Below, one piece after another: positions 1-6,206 of a DNA stretch of 6,228 nucleotides (position 1 is the first letter of the stretch; each line of letters opens with the position of its first letter). The translations under genes were made by a program, and so were the position numbers. The stretch is from Blastocatellia bacterium (lineage in GTDB: Bacteria > Acidobacteriota > Blastocatellia > Pyrinomonadales > Pyrinomonadaceae), in the NCBI GenBank assembly GCA_003175865.1, contig PSRF01000158.1:1-6228 (forward strand), given 5' to 3'. Below the pieces are notes generated by a model. It made no database searches. It worked only from the letters and a program-made list of their open reading frames with translations, and was not told the DNA's origin.

Positions 1-169
1 TGTACGGTATAGATTGCAGATCTTTGACCGCATCGTTGAAACTCGCCGCACCGTCGAGCGCTTTGGAATTGGTGTAAAAGTGTTCTAGAAGGAAGATACC
101 AAGAGGAACGATACCTGTAAGCTGATGCAGCTTGCGCAGGATGAAGGTCCTACTCAAACGAATAGCCAA
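1..169 (-). CDS. sdhC: Succinate dehydrogenase cytochrome b558 subunit, N-terminal part (cut by window edge)
   Basis: This is the membrane anchor of succinate dehydrogenase / fumarate reductase (complex II), which carries heme b and passes electrons from the iron-sulfur subunit to quinone in the cytoplasmic membrane. Only the first 56 residues are present, reading MAIRLSRTFILRKLHQLTGI and on to QSIPY at the window edge. The LRKLHQLTG segment, the first hydrophobic helix (about residues 16-32, IVPLGIFLLEH) and the following FYTNS and FNDAV...LQSIPY segments match the Bacillus-type cytochrome b558 family as I recall it. His30 at the end of the first helix lies where Bacillus subtilis SdhC has heme ligand His28; the other ligands fall outside the window. 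The start is TTG at 169-167, chosen because AAAGGAG lies 7 bases upstream and homology begins a few residues later. No in-frame ATG lies close by. sdhA and sdhB would be expected further left. Confidence 0.85.
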   Translation of the reverse strand, partial: MAIRLSRTFILRKLHQLTGIVPLGIFLLEHFYTNSKALDGAASFNDAVKDLQSIPY

Positions 170-176
170 GAATCCA

Positions 177-183
177 CTCCTTT
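177..183 (-). promoter_or_regulatory. Shine-Dalgarno site that sets the TTG start of sdhC
   Basis: On the minus strand the sequence AAAGGAG is followed by 7 bases and then TTG at 169-167. This is close to a full anti-16S match at ideal spacing, and it supports the non-ATG start. Confidence 0.7.
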
Positions 184-258
184 GCCGCTAAAGGTTGAGA
201 TCATGATCATTAGATCACGATGGGGCAGGTTGTTAATGAGTCTCTCCAGAGCACTTGA

Positions 259-286
259 ATTATATTGAGAAGTCGAGCAAATGCAA
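259..286 (-). promoter_or_regulatory. Candidate promoter for sdhC in the divergent 170-347 region
   Basis: On the minus strand a perfect TATAAT (264-259) is preceded by 16 bases and a poor -35 match, TTGCAT (286-281). It would give a leader of about 80 bases before the sdhC TTG start. The 178-bp region between sdhC and the amidase must hold promoters for both directions. I see no convincing plus-strand promoter for the amidase. The region also has three GATCA words at 199, 205 and 213. The call rests on consensus similarity alone. Confidence 0.3.
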
Positions 287-347
287 AACACGGTTCGAAC
301 GTCGGATCGTTCACCTGCAGAAACAGATGCTAGAGTCGACTAAATAA

Positions 348-1697
348 ATGAGTGAATTGACTTCGTTAACTTTAACTGAAATGGCGCAACTGATCGCGGC
401 GCGCAAGTTGTCGCGGGTGGACCTCATCAGGGCCCATCTTGAGTTGATAGAAAAACTCAACCCGTCACTTAATGCGATCGTTACACTAAATCCTGATGCC
501 CTCGATCAGGCGAGAACGGCTGAAGCGAACACCAGCAGCGAACTCCCGCCGCTGCACGGCGTGCCCCTGACTATCAAGGATACAATTGAGACTGCTGGTT
601 TACGATCGACGAGCGGTTCTGTGTTGCGGCGTGATTTTGTTCCATTGCGTGATGCCCCAGCCGTTGCTCGGCTGAAATCCGCTGGTGCCATTCTCCTCGG
701 AAAGACTAATGCCGCGGAAATGGCGATGGACTATACGGCCGACAATCCAGTGTTCGGTCGCACAAACAATCCGTTTGACTCTTCGTTGACACCCGGTGGC
801 TCGAGTGGTGGCGAAGCCGTTGCCATCGCAACCAAGATGTCTCCCGGTGGCCTGGGAAGTGATCTCGCCGGATCAATTCGAATTCCAGCACACTTTTGCG
901 GAATACCTGGTTTGAAGCCAACCACTGGTCGCGTTCCTGGTGACGGTCAGTTTCCGCCTTCGAGTGGTCCATATTCACTTGGTGCAGTAATTGGTCCAAT
1001 GGCACGGAGCATTGCTGATCTTCGTTTGTTGTTTCATGTGTTGGCGAACACGTCAGTTGGTCCACCTACTAAACTTCGTCGCGCAGCCTGGTACGTTGAC
1101 GATAGCGTAGCTCCTGTGACTGAAGAGACTGCGAAGGCGATTCAGACTGCGGCGGCTGCGTTACAGGACGCCGGGTATGTGGTCGCACAAACACGACCAC
1201 CGCATGTCGAACGAGCTAATGAGCTTTGGTTGAGAGTTTTCTCGCGCGCCTCAGTTGTGCAATTGCGTCAGGCTTATAAAGGTCGGGAAAATGAAGGTGG
1301 GGGATTTGTAAGTTGGCGTTTGAAGACGGCCGACGATACACCTCCGCCGACGCTTGATGAGTACATTGCGTCATGGATTGAGCGTGATCGATTGCGTGCC
1401 GAGTTGATCGATTGGATGTCGATGACCCCGATCCTTGTCTGTCCGGTTGGCGCAACACCAGCCTATAAACACGACACATTGAAGGTCACAGTCGGCGATG
1501 TGACAATGGGAACGTTTCGAGCGTTTAGTTATGCGCAGGCATTCAATGTCTTCGATTTGCCCGCAGTGACTTTACCAGCCGGTCGGTCCAAAGAAGGGTT
1601 GCCGATAGGAGTACAGATCGCAGGCCTGCCGTTTGCTGAGGAGTCTGTGCTGGCGGCGGCGGAAGTCGTGGAGGAGGCGGTGTCCTTTGTTCGATAG
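348..1697 (+). CDS. Amidase-signature family hydrolase (GatA/FAAH-like amidase)
   Basis: This is a 449-residue serine hydrolase that cleaves carboxamide bonds, with no signal peptide and therefore probably cytoplasmic. The triad is visible: Lys77 in TIKDT, Ser152 (the cis-Ser) in GGSSGG, and nucleophile Ser176 in GSDLAGSIRIPA. The spacings of 75 and 24 residues equal those of mammalian FAAH (Lys142, Ser217, Ser241). The FCGIPGLKPTTGRVP block that usually follows is also present, and length is normal for a stand-alone amidase. It is unlikely to be GatA of the Glu-tRNA amidotransferase: gatB and gatC are absent nearby, and the C-terminal half (about 240-400) looks divergent. Substrate cannot be inferred. 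The start is bounded because an in-frame TAA (345-347) directly precedes the ATG, and homology to amidase N-termini begins within the first residues. No good ribosome binding site precedes it, so translation may be weak or leaderless. It is divergent from sdhC and codirectional with qmcA 179 bp downstream. Confidence 0.9.
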   Translation: MSELTSLTLTEMAQLIAARKLSRVDLIRAHLELIEKLNPSLNAIVTLNPDALDQARTAEANTSSELPPLHGVPLTIKDTIETAGLRSTSGSVLRRDFVPLRDAPAVARLKSAGAILLGKTNAAEMAMDYTADNPVFGRTNNPFDSSLTPGGSSGGEAVAIATKMSPGGLGSDLAGSIRIPAHFCGIPGLKPTTGRVPGDGQFPPSSGPYSLGAVIGPMARSIADLRLLFHVLANTSVGPPTKLRRAAWYVDDSVAPVTEETAKAIQTAAAALQDAGYVVAQTRPPHVERANELWLRVFSRASVVQLRQAYKGRENEGGGFVSWRLKTADDTPPPTLDEYIASWIERDRLRAELIDWMSMTPILVCPVGATPAYKHDTLKVTVGDVTMGTFRAFSYAQAFNVFDLPAVTLPAGRSKEGLPIGVQIAGLPFAEESVLAAAEVVEEAVSFVR

Positions 1698-1699
1698 GC

Positions 1700-1731
1700 T
1701 TGAGCTCGTCGTCTTCCTGGAAGGAGCTCAA
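1700..1731 (+). terminator. Hairpin just after the amidase stop, possible terminator
   Basis: The arms TTGAGCTC (1700-1707) and GAGCTCAA (1724-1731) are perfect reverse complements. The loop contains a nested CTTCC-T-GGAAG palindrome (1713-1723). The hairpin begins 2 bases after the amidase TAG, a typical terminator position. No T-run follows on the plus strand, so intrinsic termination is uncertain; it may only protect the 3' end. Confidence 0.4.
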
Positions 1732-1763
1732 CTTACGACTCGGGTGACTTTTGCGAATCTCGC

Positions 1764-1789
1764 GACAAGCTGAAGCTAGCTTATCGGAC
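1764..1789 (+). repeat. Short repeat, copy 1 (GACAAGCTGAAGCT...ATCGGAC)
   Basis: The 14 bases GACAAGCTGAAGCT, followed after a short gap by ATCGGAC, recur on the minus strand at 6228-6207. In this copy GACAAGCT (1764-1771) can pair with AGCTTATC (1778-1785) with one mismatch, so it can form a small hairpin. The copies differ by a 4-base length change in the middle. Each lies upstream of a gene in the same orientation (qmcA here, the acylase there). Confidence 0.5.
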
Positions 1790-1797
1790 ATAAAAAA

Positions 1798-1827
1798 TTG
1801 TCGAACCTCGAGCGATTCAGATATAGT
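1798..1827 (+). promoter_or_regulatory. qmcA: Candidate sigma70-type promoter for qmcA
   Basis: A -35-like TTGTCG (1798-1803; 4 of 6 consensus bases) and a -10-like TATAGT (1822-1827; 5 of 6) are separated by 18 bases. Transcription would start near 1834, giving a leader of about 43 bases that includes the AGGAG site at 1866-1870. This would let qmcA be expressed independently of the amidase. Support is consensus similarity and position only. Confidence 0.4.
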
Positions 1828-1876
1828 TCGCCGCACAGTTGTTCGAACCCATTCTTACTTCAATTAGGAGTCAACT

Positions 1877-2893
1877 ATGGATGCCGTTGGAGCTGTACTT
1901 GCCTTCATGTTTTTTGGCTTCATTGCGATTGTGTTACTGGTGATCGCTGTGAAAACAATCCGTATCGTTCCGCAAGCGACCGTCATGCTGGTCGAGCGCC
2001 TGGGCAAGTTTGACAAAGTAGCCAGCAGCGGACTCAACATCCTCGTCCCATTCCTCGACAAGCCGCGCGCCGTCTACTGGACCAATACCAGACCAGGTTT
2101 GACCTCGATCGATTTACGCGAGCAGTACATTGATTTGCCGCCGCAACCCGTCATCACGCGCGATAACGTGACGATTCACGTTGACTCGGTTGTTTACTGG
2201 CAGATCACGGATCCGATCAAGGCGGTTTACGAGATGAACGATCTCGTTGGTGGCATTGTGCAGCTGACGATCACAGGCATGCGCGCAGTGATGGGTGACA
2301 TGGACTTGGACCACACATTGTCACAACGTGACCAGATCAATTCGAAACTTCGCATCATCCTCGATGAAGCGACAGATAAATGGGGTGTGAAGGTAACTCG
2401 CGTTGACGTCAAGAACATCAACCCACCAGAAGATGTTCGCATCACCATGGAAAAACAAATGACGGCAGAGCGAAATCGACGCGCTCTCGTGTTGCAGGCA
2501 GAAGGTGATCGACAAGCGTCAATCACCAGAGCCGAAGGTGAGAAGCAGGCGGCCGTGACGCGGGCCGAGGGAGAAAAGCAGTCGGTGATTCTCGCGGCCG
2601 AAGCGGCAGCGGCGGCAAGGTTGCGAAATGCGGAGGCTGAAGCCGAAGCGATTGCGCGCGTGGCGGCGGCGATGCAGGAACATGGCAATCCAGCTCAATA
2701 CCTGATCCAGGCTCGTTACATCGAGAGTCTGCGAGACATGACGAGGACCAACAATTCAAAAGTAATCTTTATGCCGGTAGAAACGTCGTCGCTTCTGTCG
2801 AGTGTGGGCGCGATGAAGGAAGTGTGGTCACAGTCAGGGGAGCAAACTGGAGAGAAGGATAATCCACCGCGACCGCGCGAACTCCCGCGCTAA
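1877..2893 (+). CDS. qmcA: SPFH/band-7 membrane protein of the QmcA (paraslipin) type
   Basis: This 338-residue protein is anchored by one N-terminal membrane helix (about residues 5-25) and followed by a band-7/SPFH domain (about 26-190). SPFH proteins form large oligomeric rings or cages in flotillin-like membrane domains. E. coli QmcA is implicated in membrane-protein quality control around FtsH. Matches to the family include LSQRDQINSKL, DEATDKWGVKVTRV, the PP of NINPPEDV, MTAERNRRA and the C-terminal NSKVIFMPVE...SSLLSSVGAM block. Residues 208-240 form three 11-residue repeats (AEGDRQASITR, AEGEKQAAVTR, AEGEKQSVILA) leading into an Ala/Glu-rich coiled coil to about 265. The start is ATG with AGGAG 6 bases upstream. 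The last 20 or so residues are polar and proline-rich, somewhat longer than E. coli QmcA (305 residues). The usual NfeD-family partner is not adjacent: the amidase lies upstream and convergent thpR downstream. Confidence 0.93.
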   Translation: MDAVGAVLAFMFFGFIAIVLLVIAVKTIRIVPQATVMLVERLGKFDKVASSGLNILVPFLDKPRAVYWTNTRPGLTSIDLREQYIDLPPQPVITRDNVTIHVDSVVYWQITDPIKAVYEMNDLVGGIVQLTITGMRAVMGDMDLDHTLSQRDQINSKLRIILDEATDKWGVKVTRVDVKNINPPEDVRITMEKQMTAERNRRALVLQAEGDRQASITRAEGEKQAAVTRAEGEKQSVILAAEAAAAARLRNAEAEAEAIARVAAAMQEHGNPAQYLIQARYIESLRDMTRTNNSKVIFMPVETSSLLSSVGAMKEVWSQSGEQTGEKDNPPRPRELPR

Positions 2894-2900
2894 TGTCCGA

Positions 2901-3011
2901 CCTCCTTGGAGTGCGACGGCCCGGCGTCGCTTTGTTATACCAATCGGCGCGTGACTCTCAACAAAGGTCCGCTATAACAAAGCGACGCCGGGCCGTCGCA
3001 TTCCAAGGAGG
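2901..3011. repeat. Long near-perfect inverted repeat between convergent qmcA and thpR
   Basis: The 39-base arms 2901-2939 and 2973-3011 are reverse complements at 38 of 39 positions. The one exception (G2911 against T3001) would be a G-U pair in plus-strand RNA. The 33-base spacer is unrelated to the arms. Weaker pairing with one gap extends outward to about 2894 and 3017, so the structure starts right after the qmcA TAA and ends just outside the thpR stop. Each arm has its own small palindrome, GCGACG-GCCCGG-CGTCGC. It probably acts as a bidirectional transcription end or RNA-stabilising hairpin, although no classical T-run follows the stem. The arm length and GC-rich core also fit a REP-like or miniature mobile repeat. 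No clear target-site duplication flanks it. Confidence 0.85.
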
Positions 3012-3020
3012 GCGTCATCC

Positions 3021-3626
3021 TTAAGGGGTTGTTTCACGCCTGAGTTCATGTCGCGAGATGACCGTGTACGTCGATCCTTCACTACTCAACTGACTTCGAA
3101 ACACAACGATTTCCCTTACCGGAACGATCAATGTCTCAAACCCGAGTTCCTGGTGAGCCTGGGCCAACTCTCTTGCCCGATGTGGATTTCGCAGGCGCGC
3201 AACCGTCAGGTGTGGACGGAAAGCGCGTTCATCTTTGGGAAACTCTTCATTCGCACACTCCGTTTCGACCGACTGTTGCAAATTACTGAGTTCCTTTTGA
3301 ACGTCATCGATTCCAATCCAAAGCACTTTCGGTTGATTGATCTTGGGGAATGCGCCCGTTCCTCGAACGCCGATACTGAAGGGTGAAGTGGTTTGAGTTG
3401 CACGTGAGGCAGCTTCGGAAATCTTTCCGACCCGATTCATTTCTACATCACCAAAGAATTTCAAAGTCAGATGAACATTGCCCGGCCGGCTCCAACTTGC
3501 TTTAGCCTCGGGAACAATCTTTCGCAGTCGTTGAACGTGTTGCTCGATCTTCTCCTGTAGTGCCTGGGGAAGTTCTACTGCGCAGAAGACTCGCCACTTA
3601 GTAGCGATAGTTGAACTCTCATTCAC
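3021..3626 (-). CDS. thpR: RNA 2',3'-cyclic phosphodiesterase (2'-5' RNA ligase family)
   Basis: This is a 201-residue cytoplasmic member of the 2H phosphoesterase superfamily. ThpR hydrolyses 2',3'-cyclic phosphate ends of RNA to 2'-phosphates and was first described as a 2'-5' RNA ligase acting on tRNA halves. Both catalytic HxTx motifs are present: His52-Leu-Thr54 in VHLTLKFFGD and His139-Leu-Thr141 in FRPHLTVARL. The N-terminal WRVFCAVELP strand and the spacing of the motifs are typical, and length is a little above the usual 175-190. The start is GTG at 3626-3624, set by AGGAG 7 bases upstream; the nearby ATG at 3622 is out of frame and the next in-frame Met is residue 63. It lies 110 bp downstream of the acylase on the same strand, and its leader overlaps one arm of an inverted repeat. 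It converges with qmcA across the long inverted repeat. Confidence 0.92.
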   Translation of the reverse strand: MNESSTIATKWRVFCAVELPQALQEKIEQHVQRLRKIVPEAKASWSRPGNVHLTLKFFGDVEMNRVGKISEAASRATQTTSPFSIGVRGTGAFPKINQPKVLWIGIDDVQKELSNLQQSVETECANEEFPKDERAFRPHLTVARLRNPHRARELAQAHQELGFETLIVPVREIVVFRSQLSSEGSTYTVISRHELRRETTP

Positions 3627-3633
3627 GGTGATT

Positions 3634-3640
3634 CTCCTCT
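3634..3640 (-). promoter_or_regulatory. thpR: Shine-Dalgarno site that sets the GTG start of thpR
   Basis: On the minus strand AGAGGAG is followed by 7 bases and then GTG (3626-3624). It is the strongest ribosome binding site in the area and fits the thpR frame. It lies at the outer edge of the left arm of the 3636-3730 inverted repeat, so folding of that repeat could affect access to it. Confidence 0.7.
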
Positions 3641-3730
3641 GCGAGACTGTGCGTCCTTTGCCGCTCCGCGGTAGATCCTAGTTGCAACAATTAACCGCCG
3701 AGGCGCAAAGGACGCGGAATTTCGCAGGGT
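3636..3730. repeat. Imperfect inverted repeat between the acylase gene and thpR
   Basis: The core arms 3651-3672 and 3694-3715 (GCGTCCTTTGC...GCGGT against its complement) match at 19 of 22 positions around a 21-base loop. The loop includes the palindrome GTTGCAAC (3681-3688). Weaker similarity extends the arms to about 37 bases each (3636-3672 and 3694-3730). The right arm, with ACCGCCGAGGCGCAAAGGACGC, resembles the 'cgcaaaggacgc' type of intergenic repeat seen in several bacterial phyla; that resemblance is from memory. It fills most of the 110-bp gap and could act as a terminator after the acylase gene, an mRNA processing site, or simply be a repeat insertion. Confidence 0.65.
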
Positions 3731-3736
3731 TTGATT

Positions 3737-6160
3737 TCACTTTGGTTCAAGCACGAGAGTCTCTTTTGTCGCGGCAGCAACTGCGCTTTCACTGAACGGA
3801 AAAACTCTGGGAGTGACTGCACGCCAGTCCGCAAGTTGATCATTCCAATGAGGACTCTTTGGCAATCCCGATTCACCGACACTGATCCCGTGCTGAGTCT
3901 TATCCCAGTCTGACGGGTCAGCGATGAAGCGCATTGAAACAGATGATCCAACGTTCACTGTTGCACCAAGCAAGCCACCTGTTCCATTTTGTGGAAACGG
4001 AGGTATCGTGAACTGTCCGCCTATCAACGGCGCAGCTGCCAGCGGGTGAGGAAAGCGAGCTTTTACCTGTTCACCCCAGGCCCACTTTGACTCATCAGCG
4101 CCGAGACTCTTTGTTAACGCGCTGACTGCATCGTCGTAACAAGCTCGATAGAGGTCCGCATAAGTCTTGAACTCCTTCGGCAACCAGTTGGCAGGTTCGT
4201 CTTTAATGATTCGATCGAGCGTCGTGTCGAAGTTGGACCACTGATAACTTTTCACCAGATCCTGACCAAGTGTTGCAGTCAATATTTTTGACCGAAACGC
4301 AATGCGCATTTGTGAGGCTATTAGTGCCCCACGCGATTCGGCGTTGACCTGTCCGTCCCAGCTTTCAAGCAGATCGACTGCTGCGCGAAGTTTGTCGTCG
4401 GCTGGCGTTAACGTTGGTTTGAGATCCTTCGCCGCCTGTTTGGCGAACAAGACTCCAGCAATCGAGTAGACGTCGCCTTGAATGCGAAGAAAGTCGTTGG
4501 CATCCAGCTTTGGTTTTTCACTTAGCAGATCGAAGATACGACGCGCACGATACGGTTGTGCCCAGGAGTGAGTCAGAAAATACGGATAGTCGGTGCCGAC
4601 AATTCTCTGGTTCGCTGTCACGATAATGCCAGAAGGCGGATCGTAAACGTTTGGTAGCTTGGAAACTGGAATAAATCCCGTCCACTCGCCGTCATCTGTT
4701 GAACCATCATAAGGAACACTACCATCCCCGGTCTTTCTGATCGGTACAACACCGGCTGCGTGATAGCCGATGTGTCCATCGACGTCCGCATAGACAATGT
4801 TCTGCGTGGGTGCAGTGAACGCTTCCAGCGCGGCATTGAATTCTTGCCAATTGCCCGCCCGATTCATTTGGAAACTGATATCAGACCTGTTCAGTTTTGG
4901 ATCGAGCGCGGTCCAACGAAGCGCATAACGTTTGCCGTCACGCTCAAACACGATCGGGCCATGACGAGTGACAGTCACATCAAGCGGGACGATATCGGTC
5001 GCGGAGTCGCCGATCGCTTTGCGAACTTTTATTTCTTCGTGACGGACTGTGACGGTTTGCCAACCTGAAGGAGTTGAATAGCGCTTCGGATCGTTTGGAT
5101 CGAACTTTTCGATGTACAAATCCTGCACGTCAGGTCCAACGTTCGTGAATCCCCATGCGATTCGATCATTGTGTCCGATCACGACACCAGGTAGACCTGG
5201 TCCCGTGACACCCGCGACGCGAACGCCCGGAGCGGTCAAGTGAATCATGTGCCAGATCGGAGGGGTGCTTGCCTGGAGGTGTGGATCGTTTGCAAGGAGC
5301 GATTTTCCAGAAACTGTATGCTTGCCATCTATCACCCAGTTGTTACTGGCTGCTAGTCCTTCCGCAAACAAACCTAAGCGTTCAAGGGCAGCCTCGCTTA
5401 CTGCGCGGTTCTGTTCGAGATCAAGTAGCGCTTGTCGAGAGTAGGGCGGCGGGATTGATGCAGTGGTGCTGTTGGTTTGTTTCGTGTCTTTGCCGACGAC
5501 CAAGACATCCAACGGAGAAATCTCAGGCATCAAGGCCGCACGCTTCTCGGCTGGAAGCGCTGACAATGCTTCACGCATCGCATCCAGTCGCCAAGTATTC
5601 GAAAGCGCTTCTGCAAAAATCTTGACGATGATTAATGAGTCGGCTGGAGTCCAGGGCTTTGGTTTGTATTGAAGTATTTGAAACTCAGGTGGAAGTGATT
5701 TGGGATCGAGTGAATCAATGTACGCGTTGACTCCGCGCGCATAAGCTTCCAACACTAACTTCGCTTTCGGAGATGCTTGCGCCGCTTCATCTTCAGCGAC
5801 ATGTGAGAAGCCTAGTACGCGATGTTGTTTGTCTTGTTCGAGCGCCTGATTGTTTGGTCCGGCACCCAGGACTTCGGCTAACTCTCCGCGCGCTGTGCGA
5901 CGAAAGAGGTCCATTTGCCACAGTCGATCAACTGCGGTCGCATAGCCCTGTGCGAAATAGAGGTCTTCATCATTCTTGGCTTCAATGTAAGGTATGCCGC
6001 GCTCATCACGACGGATTGTGACGCGATCTTTAAGCCCGGTGAGTTGAATGGTTTTTGACGATTGCGAGTTTTGAGTCTGCTCTTGTGCACCACTGTTGAC
6101 GCTGGCGATGCAAACAACAGCAATTACGATGATGCACAAAGCTAAGAACAGCCTTTTCAT
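3737..6160 (-). CDS. Exported penicillin-acylase family (S45) N-terminal nucleophile hydrolase precursor
   Basis: This 807-residue precursor of an Ntn hydrolase would be cut into alpha and beta chains and hydrolyses an amide bond in an acylated substrate. Family members act on beta-lactams, N-acyl-homoserine lactones or other N-acyl compounds; the substrate here is unknown. Residues 1-25 form a Sec signal peptide (MKR, hydrophobic core 4-19, likely cut after SGA at 25), so the enzyme is probably periplasmic. The alpha chain contains the family block DRLWQMDLFRRTARGELAEV (78-97). The catalytic Ser is Ser272 in AASNNWVIDG, which becomes the N-terminus of a 536-residue beta chain. Downstream are NDPHL (291-295), GHNDRIAWGFTN (329-340) and VTANQR (514-519), whose Asn517 is the likely oxyanion-hole Asn corresponding to beta-Asn241 of E. 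coli penicillin G acylase. The residue before Ser272 is Ala rather than the commoner Gly. The start is ATG with GAGGTG 5 bases upstream. The gene appears intact, with no frameshift. Confidence 0.93.
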   Translation of the reverse strand: MKRLFLALCIIVIAVVCIASVNSGAQEQTQNSQSSKTIQLTGLKDRVTIRRDERGIPYIEAKNDEDLYFAQGYATAVDRLWQMDLFRRTARGELAEVLGAGPNNQALEQDKQHRVLGFSHVAEDEAAQASPKAKLVLEAYARGVNAYIDSLDPKSLPPEFQILQYKPKPWTPADSLIIVKIFAEALSNTWRLDAMREALSALPAEKRAALMPEISPLDVLVVGKDTKQTNSTTASIPPPYSRQALLDLEQNRAVSEAALERLGLFAEGLAASNNWVIDGKHTVSGKSLLANDPHLQASTPPIWHMIHLTAPGVRVAGVTGPGLPGVVIGHNDRIAWGFTNVGPDVQDLYIEKFDPNDPKRYSTPSGWQTVTVRHEEIKVRKAIGDSATDIVPLDVTVTRHGPIVFERDGKRYALRWTALDPKLNRSDISFQMNRAGNWQEFNAALEAFTAPTQNIVYADVDGHIGYHAAGVVPIRKTGDGSVPYDGSTDDGEWTGFIPVSKLPNVYDPPSGIIVTANQRIVGTDYPYFLTHSWAQPYRARRIFDLLSEKPKLDANDFLRIQGDVYSIAGVLFAKQAAKDLKPTLTPADDKLRAAVDLLESWDGQVNAESRGALIASQMRIAFRSKILTATLGQDLVKSYQWSNFDTTLDRIIKDEPANWLPKEFKTYADLYRACYDDAVSALTKSLGADESKWAWGEQVKARFPHPLAAAPLIGGQFTIPPFPQNGTGGLLGATVNVGSSVSMRFIADPSDWDKTQHGISVGESGLPKSPHWNDQLADWRAVTPRVFPFSESAVAAATKETLVLEPK

Positions 6161-6165
6161 CGAAG

Positions 6166-6171
6166 CACCTC
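6166..6171 (-). promoter_or_regulatory. Ribosome binding site of the acylase gene
   Basis: On the minus strand GAGGTG lies 5 bases before the ATG (6160-6158). With the signal peptide starting at this Met, it fixes the start. No convincing promoter is visible in the remaining bases to the window edge; a TAGTAT lies about 30 bases upstream of the start without a matching -35 element. Confidence 0.6.
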
Positions 6172-6206
6172 ATTGTTGAAGGTTAATTGGTGGAAAATAC
6201 TACCAC

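Noticed and set aside
706..1065. A 119-codon open frame on the minus strand inside the amidase gene
   Set aside because: It is antisense to the conserved Ser-Ser region of the amidase, and its translation has no recognisable motif.
348..1697. Reading the amidase as GatA of the Glu-tRNA(Gln) amidotransferase
   Set aside because: The signature motifs are shared by the whole family. There is no gatB or gatC beside it and the C-terminal half does not look like GatA, so a general amidase is the safer call.
2227..2688. A 153-codon open frame on the minus strand inside qmcA
   Set aside because: It lies wholly antisense to a clear SPFH gene. Its Ala/Ser/Arg-rich translation mirrors the codon composition of the coiled-coil region, and it shows no recognisable domain or ribosome binding site.
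2901..3011. A CRISPR array or insertion-sequence end
   Set aside because: There are only two arms in inverted, not direct, orientation. No transposase gene or clear target duplication is present, and no spacer series exists.
5269..5625. Open frames of 65-118 codons on the plus strand inside the acylase gene
   Set aside because: They overlap the conserved catalytic region of the acylase in antisense and have no recognisable features.
348..6160. A joint amide-degrading operon of the amidase and the acylase
   Set aside because: The two genes are on opposite strands and separated by qmcA and thpR. One is cytoplasmic and the other exported, so nothing links them except general reaction type.
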